Shown here: positions 6,546 to 14,353 of the stretch, in pieces
Layout of the letters: each line of letters opens with the position of its first letter
Numbering within the stretch: the stretch's first letter is position 1
Source of the DNA: DASPTB01 sp035623615
GTDB taxonomy: Bacteria > Actinomycetota > UBA4738
Direction: 5' to 3'
NCBI GenBank assembly: GCA_035623615.1
Contig: DASPTB010000005.1
Coordinates: forward strand, 1 to 18,830
DNA length: 18,830 nucleotides
Notes under the pieces: model-generated
The model's input: the letters and a program-made list of their open reading frames with translations, nothing else
Databases searched by the model: none
What the model was told of the DNA's origin: nothing
Program-made: the position numbers and the translations under genes

Positions 6546-7683
6546 GGGCCGTGTAGAGTTCCTCGGCGCGCGAGACGTAGGCACCCTCGCTGTAGCGCTC
6601 GTCGAAGATCGCCCTGCACCTCCCACGAAGGGCCGGGAACGCCGCCTCGACGGACGCGAGCGTTTCCTTGAGGTCGCGGTCCCACGTCGTAGCTGCGCCG
6701 GTGCCGTCCGTCTCCACCCAGCGCGCGACCACGTTCGGCTCCCACGCCAGGACCGGAAGACCTGCGGCGAGGGCCTCCGCGTAGACGAGCGGGAACGCCT
6801 CGTACCACGCGCTCGGCACGACGAGCCCGGCCGACGCCCGCATGAGTCCGATCACGTGCGTTCTCGAGACGGCGCCGAGGACCTCGATGCGCTTTCCCTC
6901 CGCTGCCCTGCGGACGGTGTCCTCGTCCGGACCCTCGCCGACGATCCGCAGGATCGGCGCGTCGCCGCCGGCGGGCCAGGCGCGGGCGAGCCGGACGGCC
7001 GCTTTCTCGGGGGACAGCCGCCCCACGTACAGGAACCCGTCCGGCCGCACCGCCGGGCGGTCTGCGCCGGGATCGAGGTCGGACCTCAGGAAGTTCGGCC
7101 AGACCGTCATGGTCCCGCGGGAGACGCCGGCTTTCGCGTAGACGTCGGCGGCCAGGTCCGACAGCAGAATGAGCCGATCGGCCCGCGCCAGCAGGGGGTC
7201 GGCGGCCGGGCCCTGCAGGTTGGCCACCGTCAGCGGAAGGCTCGCGACGCGGGACCCGCGGTAGCACCCGAACCGAACGCCCGACCAGCGAGCGCCGTCC
7301 GGACAGCGGGTGCAGACGTGGCCGTCCCGGAAGAGGAGCCCGTTGACGCACATGGGTCGGTAGTTGTGCAGCGTCGCCACCAGCGGCTGCCGCACGCTCC
7401 CTACCCATCGACGACCGATGTTCGGGAACAGGTTGTGGACGTGGACCACGTGGGGCTCGAAGCGGCCGATGGCCGTGAGCGGGGAGGCCCCGAGCCCCGT
7501 CGCGACGCGGAACGCCGCCTTCAGGGGGTACAGGCGGTCGGGCTCGAGATCGTCGGTGCGCGCGGCGAACAGCTCGACCACGTGGCCCGCGCGGCCCAGC
7601 GCCGCGACCTCGGACTCGACGACCGCATTCTCGCCGCTCGGCTGCCGGGAGCTGTAGAAGCTGTGGACGATCGCGATGCGGAT
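6526..7683 (-). CDS. Family 4 glycosyltransferase with apparent ATC start
   Basis: This is a GT-B fold retaining glycosyltransferase, 385 residues if it starts at ATC 7681-7683. The N-terminal Rossmann strand IRIAIVHSFYSSRQPSGENA, with VVESEV next, is intact in frame upstream of the first canonical start (GTG 7581). Starting at that GTG would delete the first strand and helix. GGGAAGGG lies eight bases before the ATC. No ATG, GTG or TTG occurs in frame between the upstream WecG stop (7770) and this point. Other hallmarks are the acceptor-side HVHNLFPN and a four-Cys cluster at about 112-140 (C-x11-C-x2-C-x12-C) typical of one exopolysaccharide subfamily. The C-terminal half has YVGRLSPEK, the GEGPDE donor loop and the E-x7-E motif at about 295-303. 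It follows the WecG-like gene by 84 bp on the same strand and likely belongs to that operon. Confidence 0.85.
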   Translation of the reverse strand: MRIAIVHSFYSSRQPSGENAVVESEVAALGRAGHVVELFAARTDDLEPDRLYPLKAAFRVATGLGASPLTAIGRFEPHVVHVHNLFPNIGRRWVGSVRQPLVATLHNYRPMCVNGLLFRDGHVCTRCPDGARWSGVRFGCYRGSRVASLPLTVANLQGPAADPLLARADRLILLSDLAADVYAKAGVSRGTMTVWPNFLRSDLDPGADRPAVRPDGFLYVGRLSPEKAAVRLARAWPAGGDAPILRIVGEGPDEDTVRRAAEGKRIEVLGAVSRTHVIGLMRASAGLVVPSAWYEAFPLVYAEALAAGLPVLAWEPNVVARWVETDGTGAATTWDRDLKETLASVEAAFPALRGRCRAIFDERYSEGAYVSRAEELYTALTRRGV

Positions 7684-7691
7684 GTCGGGAG

Positions 7692-7699
7692 CCCTTCCC
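7692..7699 (-). promoter_or_regulatory. SD sequence that supports the ATC start of the GT4 gene
   Basis: The minus strand reads GGGAAGGG at 7699-7692, followed by eight bases and then ATC CGC ATC GCG. The spacing is ideal for initiation at the ATC. There is no matching canonical start codon at this distance in any frame that leads into the glycosyltransferase. Confidence 0.5.
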
Positions 7700-7767
7700 T
7701 TTTGTGTTCGTGGTCGCAGGGAGCGGTCGACCGCGAGCGTCGCCGGTCGTGCCCGCCGGTTTTCAGC

Positions 7768-8580
7768 CTACCGGGACCCGGAGACCCGGGAGCGCTCGCG
7801 GCGGACGTCTTTGGCGACCCCGGCGATGAAGCTGGGGTTGCCGATCAGGTAGCGACGCCACAAGCGCCGCGGCTCGGACGCGAGCCGGTGAGCCCACTCG
7901 AGACCGCCCCGGCGCATCCATTGGGGCGTCGCGGGTCGTGCGCCGCCGACCACCTCGAAGGCGCCGCCCACGCAGAACACAAGCGGCGCGGCGTCGAGCG
8001 AGGCGAGCCGGTCGCCGACGACGTCCTGCTTCGGCGCCCCCAGGCCCACCCAGAGGGCGCTCGCGCCGGTCGCCCGGACCCGCTCGGCCACGTCCTCGAG
8101 ACCGGCCACCCGCCACTCGGCGAGCGAGCGGAACGGCGGCGACTCGGCGCCTGCGACCTTCAGGGAGGGAAAGCGCTCCGCGACCGCTCGCGGCGTGGCC
8201 GCCGCCACCTGTTCCGTTCCTCCGTAATAGAAGTGCGTGAGATCGCTGGAGAGCCCCCACTCCGCGACTCGCCACAGCGAATCGATTCCGGAGAGGCGCT
8301 CGGTCGGGGCACCGAAAAGCCTTGTCGCCCACGCGACCGGCATCCCATCGGCAAGGTTCAGGTCGCCCCGGTTCAGGAGCTCGCGATACACGGGCCGGCT
8401 GCGCGCCGTGACCGTCGGGTCCGCGGCCAGGTAGTGGAGCACGTGCCCACGGCCGCACGCCAGGAACGAGTCGAGCCGCTCGAAGAACGACGGCCACGAC
8501 ATGACGTCGATCCGAACGCCCCCGACCCGCGGTCCGTCCGACGGACGGATGCACGTGTGGGGCCGGGGCTCGTGTGGCAT
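7768..8580 (-). CDS. WecG/TagA/CpsF family glycosyltransferase
   Basis: This 270-residue protein belongs to GT26. Known members transfer N-acetylmannosamine, its uronate or another sugar to undecaprenyl-PP-linked GlcNAc at the membrane surface. Visible hallmarks are LNLADGMPVAW with the likely catalytic Asp at 78, and ERLSGIDSLW at about 94-103. YYGGTEQVA is at 118-126, followed by ALWVGLGAPKQD at about 175-186. The GGAFEVVGG segment and PQWMRRGGLEWAHRL follow, and the basic EPRRLWRRYL tail needed for membrane contact in TagA is at 236-245. The start is ATG 8580. The length fits the family. It lies 26 bp downstream of the sugar epimerase on the same strand, so the two are probably co-transcribed. 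The actual donor and acceptor sugars are not readable. Confidence 0.92.
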   Translation of the reverse strand: MPHEPRPHTCIRPSDGPRVGGVRIDVMSWPSFFERLDSFLACGRGHVLHYLAADPTVTARSRPVYRELLNRGDLNLADGMPVAWATRLFGAPTERLSGIDSLWRVAEWGLSSDLTHFYYGGTEQVAAATPRAVAERFPSLKVAGAESPPFRSLAEWRVAGLEDVAERVRATGASALWVGLGAPKQDVVGDRLASLDAAPLVFCVGGAFEVVGGARPATPQWMRRGGLEWAHRLASEPRRLWRRYLIGNPSFIAGVAKDVRRERSRVSGSR

Positions 8581-8606
8581 CGGCCTGGAGCCGGGCAAGG
8601 CCCGGG

Positions 8607-9665
8607 TCAGGCGGACGCGGCCGCCTTGGCCGGCGCGGCCCTGCCCCGTCCCGTCAGCATGAAGTCGAAGATCTCGCGGACCTGCTCGGGGTCCTTGCTC
8701 GACAGGTACCACTCCCACGTGCGCCGCAGCCCGTCGTCGAACATGACCTCCGGCTCCCAGTCGAGAAGCCGCTTGGCGAGGGAGTTGTCGGCGACTCGGT
8801 TGTAGGGGCCGGTCGGCCTGTCCGGTTGGGTCACGATCTCCGGGCTGTAGCCGGCCAGGTCGATGACCATCTTGACGGCATCGAGTACCCGGACCCGCTC
8901 CATCGTGCCCAGGTTCACGGCGGTGCCGTCCTCGATCCGCTCGGCCGCGCGAATCGTTCCCTCCGCGATGTCGGTGACGTAGGTCCAGTTCCGGATCTGC
9001 TCTCCGGTGCCCCAGACCTCGAAGGGGTCTTGACGCAGGAACGCCCGCGCGATCATCGCGATCACCGCATGGTTCTCCACCCCGCGCGGACCGTAAACGG
9101 TGAAGTACCGGCAGGAGGCGGTTTTCAGGCCGCGTTCGGCGTGCAGCGCCTTGAGGGTGAGTTCGCCGGCGAGCTTGGCGAGCCCGTACATCCCGTCGGG
9201 GTCGTAGGGCGGCCCGGCCTTGTCCTCGGTCAGGTAGAAGATCTCGTTCGCGTCCGTCTGGATGTACAGGGGATAGATGCACCCGGAGGAGGCGTACACG
9301 ACCTGTTCGACCTCGTTCTCCACCACCTTGCGCAGCAGGATCGCGTCGAGCCCCAGGTTCGTCGAGCAGTCGTATTGGTGCAGGTCCACGTAGCCCCGTC
9401 CCCCATGGTCGGCGGCGAGGTGGAAGACGACGTCGACGCCTCGGGTGGCCTTGTCGCACGTGGCGTCGTCCCGCAGGTCGCCGAACAAGAACTCGACGTC
9501 GCCCGCGTCCACATGGGGACGTATGTTCGACTCGAGCCCGCTGGAGAGGTCGTCGACGATTCGGACGGAGGCTCCGCGCTCGAGGAGTCGGTCGACGATG
9601 TGCGAGCCGATGAACGACGCGCCGCCGGTGACGAGAGCCTTCTTCGAGGACCACTGATACGACAC
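8607..9665 (-). CDS. NAD-dependent sugar epimerase (GDP-mannose 3,5-epimerase-like)
   Basis: This 352-residue extended short-chain dehydrogenase acts on nucleotide sugars. The Rossmann glycine motif is at 14-20 (GGASFIG), followed by the acidic VDD after the second strand (37-39), which suits NAD. The segment LAADHGGRGYV at about 83-93 and YASSGCIYP at 124-132 recall GDP-mannose 3,5-epimerases. The catalytic YxxxK is Y160/K164 (YGLAK). Later motifs include YGPRGVENHA and NWTYVTDIAEGT. GTG 9665 is chosen as the start because a perfect AGGAGGAGG sits five bases upstream; a TTG at 9710 is less likely. The C-terminus ends in a low-complexity Ala/Lys/Arg tail. It appears to be the first gene of the operon epimerase-WecG-GT4 and has a plausible promoter at 9726-9755. 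UDP-sugar epimerase or decarboxylase remain alternatives. Confidence 0.9.
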   Translation of the reverse strand: MSYQWSSKKALVTGGASFIGSHIVDRLLERGASVRIVDDLSSGLESNIRPHVDAGDVEFLFGDLRDDATCDKATRGVDVVFHLAADHGGRGYVDLHQYDCSTNLGLDAILLRKVVENEVEQVVYASSGCIYPLYIQTDANEIFYLTEDKAGPPYDPDGMYGLAKLAGELTLKALHAERGLKTASCRYFTVYGPRGVENHAVIAMIARAFLRQDPFEVWGTGEQIRNWTYVTDIAEGTIRAAERIEDGTAVNLGTMERVRVLDAVKMVIDLAGYSPEIVTQPDRPTGPYNRVADNSLAKRLLDWEPEVMFDDGLRRTWEWYLSSKDPEQVREIFDFMLTGRGRAAPAKAAASA

Positions 9666-9670
9666 CGATG

Positions 9671-9679
9671 CCTCCTCCT
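9671..9679 (-). promoter_or_regulatory. Strong SD for the epimerase, fixes start at GTG 9665
   Basis: The minus strand carries AGGAGGAGG with a five-base gap to GTG 9663-9665. This is the strongest ribosome binding site in the window and decides between this GTG and the upstream TTG at 9710. Confidence 0.8.
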
Positions 9680-9725
9680 GCCGAATTGCGCTCTGGACGC
9701 CGGGCCGCAACGACCCGGGAGCAAA

Positions 9726-9755
9726 ATCGTACCGGCAGCGGGCTTGTGGTGTCTA
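9726..9755 (-). promoter_or_regulatory. Putative housekeeping promoter for the epimerase-WecG-GT4 operon
   Basis: On the minus strand TAGACA (9755-9750, five of six matches to the -35 consensus) is followed by 18 bases and TACGAT (9731-9726, four of six to -10). Transcription would start near 9719, giving a leader of about 54 bases before GTG 9665. This fits the strong SD seen there. Confidence 0.5.
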
Positions 9756-9807
9756 CGGAGACCAGTCAAAACGCGCCCATTGCCTTAAGGCCGCCGCGAA
9801 GGTGCCT

Positions 9808-11031
9808 CTAGACACCCCGCTTGAGCGTCTCGAGCAGGTCGGGCTTGGGAGCGTTCGTCCCCTCCTGCAGCATCCACCGGTCGGCGTAGGTGAACTCCGT
9901 CCAGCTGATGTCCGCTTCCTTCGTGTACCGCATCATCTGCGTCAGGTCGGACTGCCAACTGGGGTCGGAAGGCCGCGGGCTGGCGTAGCTGAACGCGTCG
10001 AACTCTCCGATCCACAGCGGCACGTTCCATTGCCGGGCCCGGTCGAGGTAGGTCTGGATCTGTGCTTGGCCGCTCGGTGCCCACTGGTCGACGTAGTAGT
10101 GGAACGTGTAGATGACGTTTGGCAGCGCCGGCGGCTCGGTCAGCGCGAACGAGCCTCCCGGCGTGTACTGGCTATCCTGGAACGCCAGGAGAATCGTCGG
10201 GTCGACCGACCGGATCGCCGTCCCCACCGTCTGGTACAGCCTGTTCAAGTTCAGCTCCGACAAGGTCATCGCGTGCTTCGTGTAGGGCTCGTTCATCATG
10301 TCCGCCGCGACGACCTGCTTGTTGGACGCATAGCGTGCCGCGACGAACCGCCAGGCATCCGCGTACAGCTCCTGCTGGTGGTCCTCGTCAGCGAAGAACG
10401 ACCGGCGGGCTTGGTACTCGTTGGATACGCCCGTGTACAGCCAACTGGGCATCCCGACGCCGGCGCACCGAATGGCTCCTTTGTTCGTCTGCACGTTTCC
10501 GAACGCCGGCGACCAGTGGCTCTGGGACATGTGCAGGATCACGGCCATCCCCTTGGAGGTGAACCCGTCCACCACATGGTCGACTGCCTGCAGGTAGGCT
10601 GTGTTCCACTTGGGGTCGACGACCTTCCCGTTCGACATCGTCGGTGCGTCCGGTTGCAGGTTCGCCCACGAGAGCGAGACGCGGACCGCGTTGAAGCCCC
10701 ACGCGGGAACGTCGGCATAGGCGCTCGCCGGTGGCGCCTGCCAACCGGGGCAACCCGTGACGGCCGTCCCCTGGTCGCCCGGGAGCCCGTCTCCCTTGCC
10801 GAGGCCTCCTATGTCGACCCCGATGAACCGCACGGTCGCGCCCGTCGCGTCGACGATCCTGGTGCCGTCGGTGTGCAGCGGTCCCTGGATGCGCGGGGCG
10901 CCGATGTCGACGACCGGGTTCGGGGGCGCCGTATGGGTGCACGACGCCGCCGAGGCCGCGACCAGCCCGGCGGCGGACAAACTCGTGAACACGTCGCGCA
11001 GCCGCGCGCGTCGCCGACCTGTCTTCGACAT
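9808..11031 (-). CDS. Glycoside hydrolase family 5 (cellulase-like), probable lipoprotein
   Basis: This 407-residue protein has a basic N-terminus, a short hydrophobic stretch and Cys31 in the context SAASC. That resembles a lipobox, so it is probably an exported lipoprotein or at least secreted. The catalytic domain is a GH5-type TIM barrel. RVSLSWANLQP is at about 117-127, the acid/base Glu248 is in MMNEPY and HYYVDQW is at about 311-317. The nucleophile is Glu343 in LWIGEFDAF, and SWTEFTY precedes the end. It would hydrolyse a beta-linked glucan, mannan or similar polymer outside the cell. ATG 11031 is used; there is no SD, but TAGCGT lies eight bases upstream. It is divergent from the Wzz/BY-kinase gene, so trimming or release of the polysaccharide made by this locus is plausible. 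Confidence 0.9.
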   Translation of the reverse strand: MSKTGRRRARLRDVFTSLSAAGLVAASAASCTHTAPPNPVVDIGAPRIQGPLHTDGTRIVDATGATVRFIGVDIGGLGKGDGLPGDQGTAVTGCPGWQAPPASAYADVPAWGFNAVRVSLSWANLQPDAPTMSNGKVVDPKWNTAYLQAVDHVVDGFTSKGMAVILHMSQSHWSPAFGNVQTNKGAIRCAGVGMPSWLYTGVSNEYQARRSFFADEDHQQELYADAWRFVAARYASNKQVVAADMMNEPYTKHAMTLSELNLNRLYQTVGTAIRSVDPTILLAFQDSQYTPGGSFALTEPPALPNVIYTFHYYVDQWAPSGQAQIQTYLDRARQWNVPLWIGEFDAFSYASPRPSDPSWQSDLTQMMRYTKEADISWTEFTYADRWMLQEGTNAPKPDLLETLKRGV

Positions 11032-11233
11032 TGCGCATAACGCTAACGGACGAGAAGCCGGCCGGCGGGCCACTCGGCGCCGGCCGAGGACTCGCCGGGA
11101 AGCTGATCGCAGAGCGACGACCCCTTTCAGCAGCGACGGAGGAAGCCTTAGAGCGAAAGAATGAAATGTGCGGTGAGTTGATGAAGCCCGCTGACGGGGG
11201 CAGCCCTCAGGCGTACACTTCAGGCTCGATCCC
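11032..11233. promoter_or_regulatory. Divergent intergenic region between GH5 and BY-kinase genes
   Basis: These 202 bases separate two divergent starts. On the minus strand TAGCGT (11045-11040) lies eight bases before the GH5 ATG, in the TANNNT leaderless position. On the plus strand CTGACG (11191-11196), 17 bases and TACACT (11214-11219) form a promoter-like pair, with an expected start near 11226, only about eight bases before ATG 11234. Neither gene has an SD. A small GC-rich hairpin (CTCGGC 11073-11078 with GCCGAG 11083-11088) is also present. No gene is evident here. Confidence 0.45.
11191..11219 (+). promoter_or_regulatory. Putative promoter of the BY-kinase gene
   Basis: CTGACG (four of six to -35), a spacer of exactly 17 bases, then TACACT (four of six to -10). 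The start codon follows 14 bases after the -10 box, so the transcript would have a very short leader, which fits the absence of an SD. Confidence 0.45.
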
Positions 11234-13063
11234 ATGAGTACCCAGCCCATCCCCGTCGGCGGCACCATCGACGTTCGCGAGTACCTCGCCACGATCCGCT
11301 TGCGGAAGTGGTCAATTCTGGTGATCACGCTTTTGTGTCTCGGGCTAGCCCTCGCTTACACCGCCCAGCAGACGCCCCTGTATTCGTCGGCCGCAAAAGT
11401 GCAGGCGACGAACCCGCTGGCGGCGTTCTCGGGAGTCAATGCGCTCGCCGCGCCGAACATGGTGACCGAGCAGGCGCTGGTGACATCCACCCTGGTCACC
11501 AAGTGCGCCGTGCGCTTGCTCACCGCCACCCCGCCGGTTACCGATCCGACGGCACCGGGGTCCGACCCGAAGAACCCCGGTACCACCGGGCACCCCGGCC
11601 CTCCGCTGTGCGACCTCAACACGCTGAGCTCCGCGCAGGTGCCAATCGTCGTCCCCGCCGGCCTCATCAAGGCGATCAAGGTCTCGGGCGGCGACAACAG
11701 CAGCACGATCCTGCAGATCACCGCCACCGACAAGAAGCCCGCCGTGGCGCAGAAGATCGCCAACGCGTTCGCGAATGGGTATGTGGCGGTGAAGACGCTG
11801 CAAGCGAACGAGGCCATCGGCGCCCGCCGCGCGCCGCTGCAGCAGAACCTCTCACAGCTGAACGCGAAGTTCACCGGATTGCAGAACCAGATCTACCACG
11901 TCTCCCTGGCGGGCGGGAACACGTCCGGGCTCAACTCGATCGCCAACCGCGTCGGTCAGGACATCGACCAGATCAACGCCGAGCTGATCGACCTCGCGCC
12001 GTCGAAGATCACGCCGCCGTATGTAGCGAGCGAGGCGCCGCTGCCCGTCGCCCCCTCGAGTCCGCACAAGACGCTGAACGCCGCGCTCGGGTTGGCCCTC
12101 GGGCTCATCATCGGCGTCGGCATCGCGTTCCTGCGCGAGGCCCTCTCCGACGAGCTGCGCGGCCGGGCCGACTTCGAGGACCACGCCGGAGTTCCGGTCC
12201 TCGCGGTCATTCCACGGGTCGCTTCGTGGCGGCGCAAGACCGAGGCGAAGCTCTTTGCCGTCGACGAGCCGAAGAGCGTGGTGGCCGAGGCCTACCGCAC
12301 CTTGCGGACGAGCATCCTCTTCTCCTCGATGCAGCGAGGCCTGCACACGATCATGGTCGCGAGCGCCAACGCGGGCGAAGGCAAGTCGACGACGGCCGCG
12401 AACCTGGCCGTCGTCCTTGCAGACTCGGGCAAGCGCGTGGTGCTCATCTCGGCAGACCTCCGAAAGCCGCGGCTTCACCGATTCTTCGGGCTCGACAACG
12501 AGCCGGGTCTTTCGACCGCGCTCTCCGGCGAGTCGACCGTTTGGGACGCGCTCCAGGCGCCGAAGGTCGAGAACCTTCGCGTCATGGCGAGCGGACCGGT
12601 GCCGGGACGGCCGACCGAGCTCCTCCAGTCGGAGGGAATGGGCGAGCTGCTCGCCGACCTTCGTGACGTCTCCGACTTCGTGATCATCGACACGTCCCCG
12701 ATCCTGCCCGTCGCCGACGCGCTGGTGCTGGCCCCGCTCGTGGATGGTGTCCTGCTCGTCGCCGACGCGTCGATCACCACGCGCAGCGCGGTCACGCATA
12801 CCCGCGAGCTGCTCGACCAGGTCGACGCTCCGCTGGTCGGAGCCGTGTTCAACGACTACGACCCGGCGCGCGACCGCGGAGGAGCCGGCTACTACGGCTA
12901 CGGCTACCGGCGCGACAGGTACTACGGAGATCCCGAGGCCGCCGCCGCGCCGATGCGCGCGCAGCGCAACGGCTCCTCCCTCGCTGCGCCCGAGAACGGA
13001 CAGGCGCTGCACGTCGCGCCGGAGCCGCCCGCCCTCGAGCGGCCGGCGCAACCCGACTCTTGA
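11234..13063 (+). CDS. Polysaccharide chain-length regulator with BY-kinase domain (Wzz/Wzc-like)
   Basis: This 609-residue protein joins a Wzz-type co-polymerase domain to a bacterial tyrosine kinase. Membrane helix 1 is at about 26-44 and the extracytoplasmic region runs to about 280. A proline motif (APLPVAPSSPHK) precedes helix 2 at about 282-300. The cytoplasmic kinase has Walker A at 376-386 (ANAGEGKST), Walker A' at 402-411 with Asp408 (ISADLRKP) and Walker B at 481-489 (DFVIIDTSP). A tyrosine cluster at 553-564 (YYGYGYRRDRYY) is the expected autophosphorylation site. Such proteins control polymer length and export by cycles of autophosphorylation. An unusual Pro/Gly-rich stretch lies between Cys91 and Cys126. 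The ATG has no SD; a promoter-like pair ends at 11219. No cognate low-molecular-weight tyrosine phosphatase is seen nearby. Confidence 0.93.
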   Translation: MSTQPIPVGGTIDVREYLATIRLRKWSILVITLLCLGLALAYTAQQTPLYSSAAKVQATNPLAAFSGVNALAAPNMVTEQALVTSTLVTKCAVRLLTATPPVTDPTAPGSDPKNPGTTGHPGPPLCDLNTLSSAQVPIVVPAGLIKAIKVSGGDNSSTILQITATDKKPAVAQKIANAFANGYVAVKTLQANEAIGARRAPLQQNLSQLNAKFTGLQNQIYHVSLAGGNTSGLNSIANRVGQDIDQINAELIDLAPSKITPPYVASEAPLPVAPSSPHKTLNAALGLALGLIIGVGIAFLREALSDELRGRADFEDHAGVPVLAVIPRVASWRRKTEAKLFAVDEPKSVVAEAYRTLRTSILFSSMQRGLHTIMVASANAGEGKSTTAANLAVVLADSGKRVVLISADLRKPRLHRFFGLDNEPGLSTALSGESTVWDALQAPKVENLRVMASGPVPGRPTELLQSEGMGELLADLRDVSDFVIIDTSPILPVADALVLAPLVDGVLLVADASITTRSAVTHTRELLDQVDAPLVGAVFNDYDPARDRGGAGYYGYGYRRDRYYGDPEAAAAPMRAQRNGSSLAAPENGQALHVAPEPPALERPAQPDS

Positions 13064-13107
13064 TCGATCTCCGCGCCGTTCGCCCACCGCGCCGTCCTTC
13101 TCGAGCC

Positions 13108-13135
13108 GCGACTCCCCCAACCCGCGCGGAGTCGC
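13108..13135 (+). terminator. Hairpin downstream of the BY-kinase gene
   Basis: GCGACTCC (13108-13115) pairs perfectly with GGAGTCGC (13128-13135) across a 12-base loop, starting 44 bases after the BY-kinase stop. No T-run follows, so a terminator function is only possible. The rest of the 167-base gap to the next gene shows nothing else beyond a -10-like box. Confidence 0.35.
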
Positions 13136-13218
13136 TCCCTGACCTCCCGCTGTCGGATCACGACCGGACGAACCGTCCCCGGGCTGAGGTCCTCCGCAAT
13201 TCGGCTTCGTTGACCGAG

Positions 13219-13224
13219 TAGGCT
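13219..13224 (+). promoter_or_regulatory. Putative -10 box for leaderless epimerase gene
   Basis: TAGGCT sits six bases before ATG 13231, so transcription would start at or next to the ATG. There is no SD. This matches the TANNNT arrangement seen before the sulfotransferase operon and the GH5 gene. Confidence 0.4.
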
Positions 13225-13230
13225 CTTTCC

Positions 13231-14346
13231 ATGCGCGCGGGCAAGGTCCTGGTCGTCGGCGGCGCCGGCTACGTCGGGTGCGTTCTGGTCGAGGCTCTGC
13301 TCGAGCGGGGGTACTCGGTCCGGGTCCTCGACCGGATGTTCTTCGGGCGCGCTCCCGTGGAAGCGTTCCAGGACCGGGTGGAGCTCGTCGTCGCGGACAT
13401 GCGCGAGATCTCCGAGCAGCACCTGCACGACTGCGCGGCGGTGATCAACGTCGGCGGGCTCTCCAACGACCCCACGGCCGAGTTCGACCCCCAGGCGAAC
13501 GAGGAGCTGAACCACCGGGCGGCCGTGCGCGTGGCGCAGGTGGCCAAGGCGGCCGGCGTTCCCAAGCTCATCTTCGCCTCGACCGCCTCCATCTACGACC
13601 GGGGCGTGGACGACGAGGCGGGCGACCTCGTGCTGGACGAGGACGCCAGGGTCGCCCCGCGGGCCGCCTACGCCACGACCAAGCGGGCCGCCGAGGTCGA
13701 GATCCTCGCGCTGACGGACGCGGGGTTCGCCCCCGTCGTGTTCCGCAAGGGAACCGTCTTCGGCTTCTCGCCGAGGATGCGATACGACCTCGTCGTCAAC
13801 TCGTTCGTCAAGGACGCCATGTCCTCGGGGACGATTCACGTCTTCTACGGCGGACGGATGTGGCGGCCCCTCGTGGACGTCGAGGACGTGGCGCGCGCGT
13901 ACATCCGGGCGCTCGACGCCGAATCCGAGGTCGTGGGCGGGCAGATCTTCAACCTCGCGGCCGCCAACTTCCGAATCGCCGAGCTCGCGCTGGAGGTCCG
14001 GCGGGCGCTGTCCGAGGCGGGCGTACCGTCGGAGCTCGACGTCGACTACGAGAACCGGCTGATCCGCAGCTACCGCGTCTCGTCCGAGAAGGCCGAGCGC
14101 CTGCTCGGGTTCTCCGCCAGGGTCTCGGTGGCCGAGTCGGTCACCCGCATGGTGCGCGAGATCAGGGCCCGCAGCCTCACCGACTTCTCCCACCCCCGCT
14201 ATCACAACATCGAGTGGATGAAGGTGCTCGAGGAGGCCACCGGCATCGTCCGCGAGCACGGCTACGTCCTGTCCCGTCCCGAGCCCGACGTGGACCTTCG
14301 GGAGGGCGTGACCCGCTTCCCGGGCCGCGACCGCCGTTCCGGCTGA
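13231..14346 (+). CDS. NAD-dependent epimerase/dehydratase family protein
   Basis: This 371-residue extended short-chain dehydrogenase is probably active on a nucleotide sugar. The glycine motif is at 10-16 (GGAGYVG), with Asp34 after the second strand indicating NAD. FASTASIYD is at 115-123 and the catalytic YxxxK is Y147/K151 (YATTK). The substrate half carries RKGTVFGFSPRMRYD and the RPLVDVEDVARAY segment typical of this family. Length and order are normal, with about 30 extra residues at the C-terminus. The ATG at 13231 has no SD but has a -10-like box just upstream. The next gene, a dTDP-4-dehydrorhamnose reductase-like protein, starts seven bases after its stop, so they form an operon. 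The exact reaction (epimerase, dehydratase or decarboxylase) cannot be decided from sequence. Confidence 0.9.
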   Translation: MRAGKVLVVGGAGYVGCVLVEALLERGYSVRVLDRMFFGRAPVEAFQDRVELVVADMREISEQHLHDCAAVINVGGLSNDPTAEFDPQANEELNHRAAVRVAQVAKAAGVPKLIFASTASIYDRGVDDEAGDLVLDEDARVAPRAAYATTKRAAEVEILALTDAGFAPVVFRKGTVFGFSPRMRYDLVVNSFVKDAMSSGTIHVFYGGRMWRPLVDVEDVARAYIRALDAESEVVGGQIFNLAAANFRIAELALEVRRALSEAGVPSELDVDYENRLIRSYRVSSEKAERLLGFSARVSVAESVTRMVREIRARSLTDFSHPRYHNIEWMKVLEEATGIVREHGYVLSRPEPDVDLREGVTRFPGRDRRSG

Positions 14347-14353
14347 AGGGACC

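Noticed and set aside
6856..8805. 649-codon open frame on the plus strand across the GT4, WecG-like and epimerase genes
   Set aside because: It lies antisense to three genes with clear family motifs. Its translation is Arg/Gly/Pro-rich without domains, which is typical of high-GC antisense frames.
9782..9791. GCCTTAAGGC palindrome downstream of the GH5 gene as a terminator
   Set aside because: Only five base pairs with no loop and no T-run; it is a short chance palindrome.
11032..11328. Extension of the GH5 frame upstream to 11328
   Set aside because: It would overlap the divergent BY-kinase start and place the lipoprotein-type signal sequence internally. ATG 11031 puts the signal at the N-terminus.
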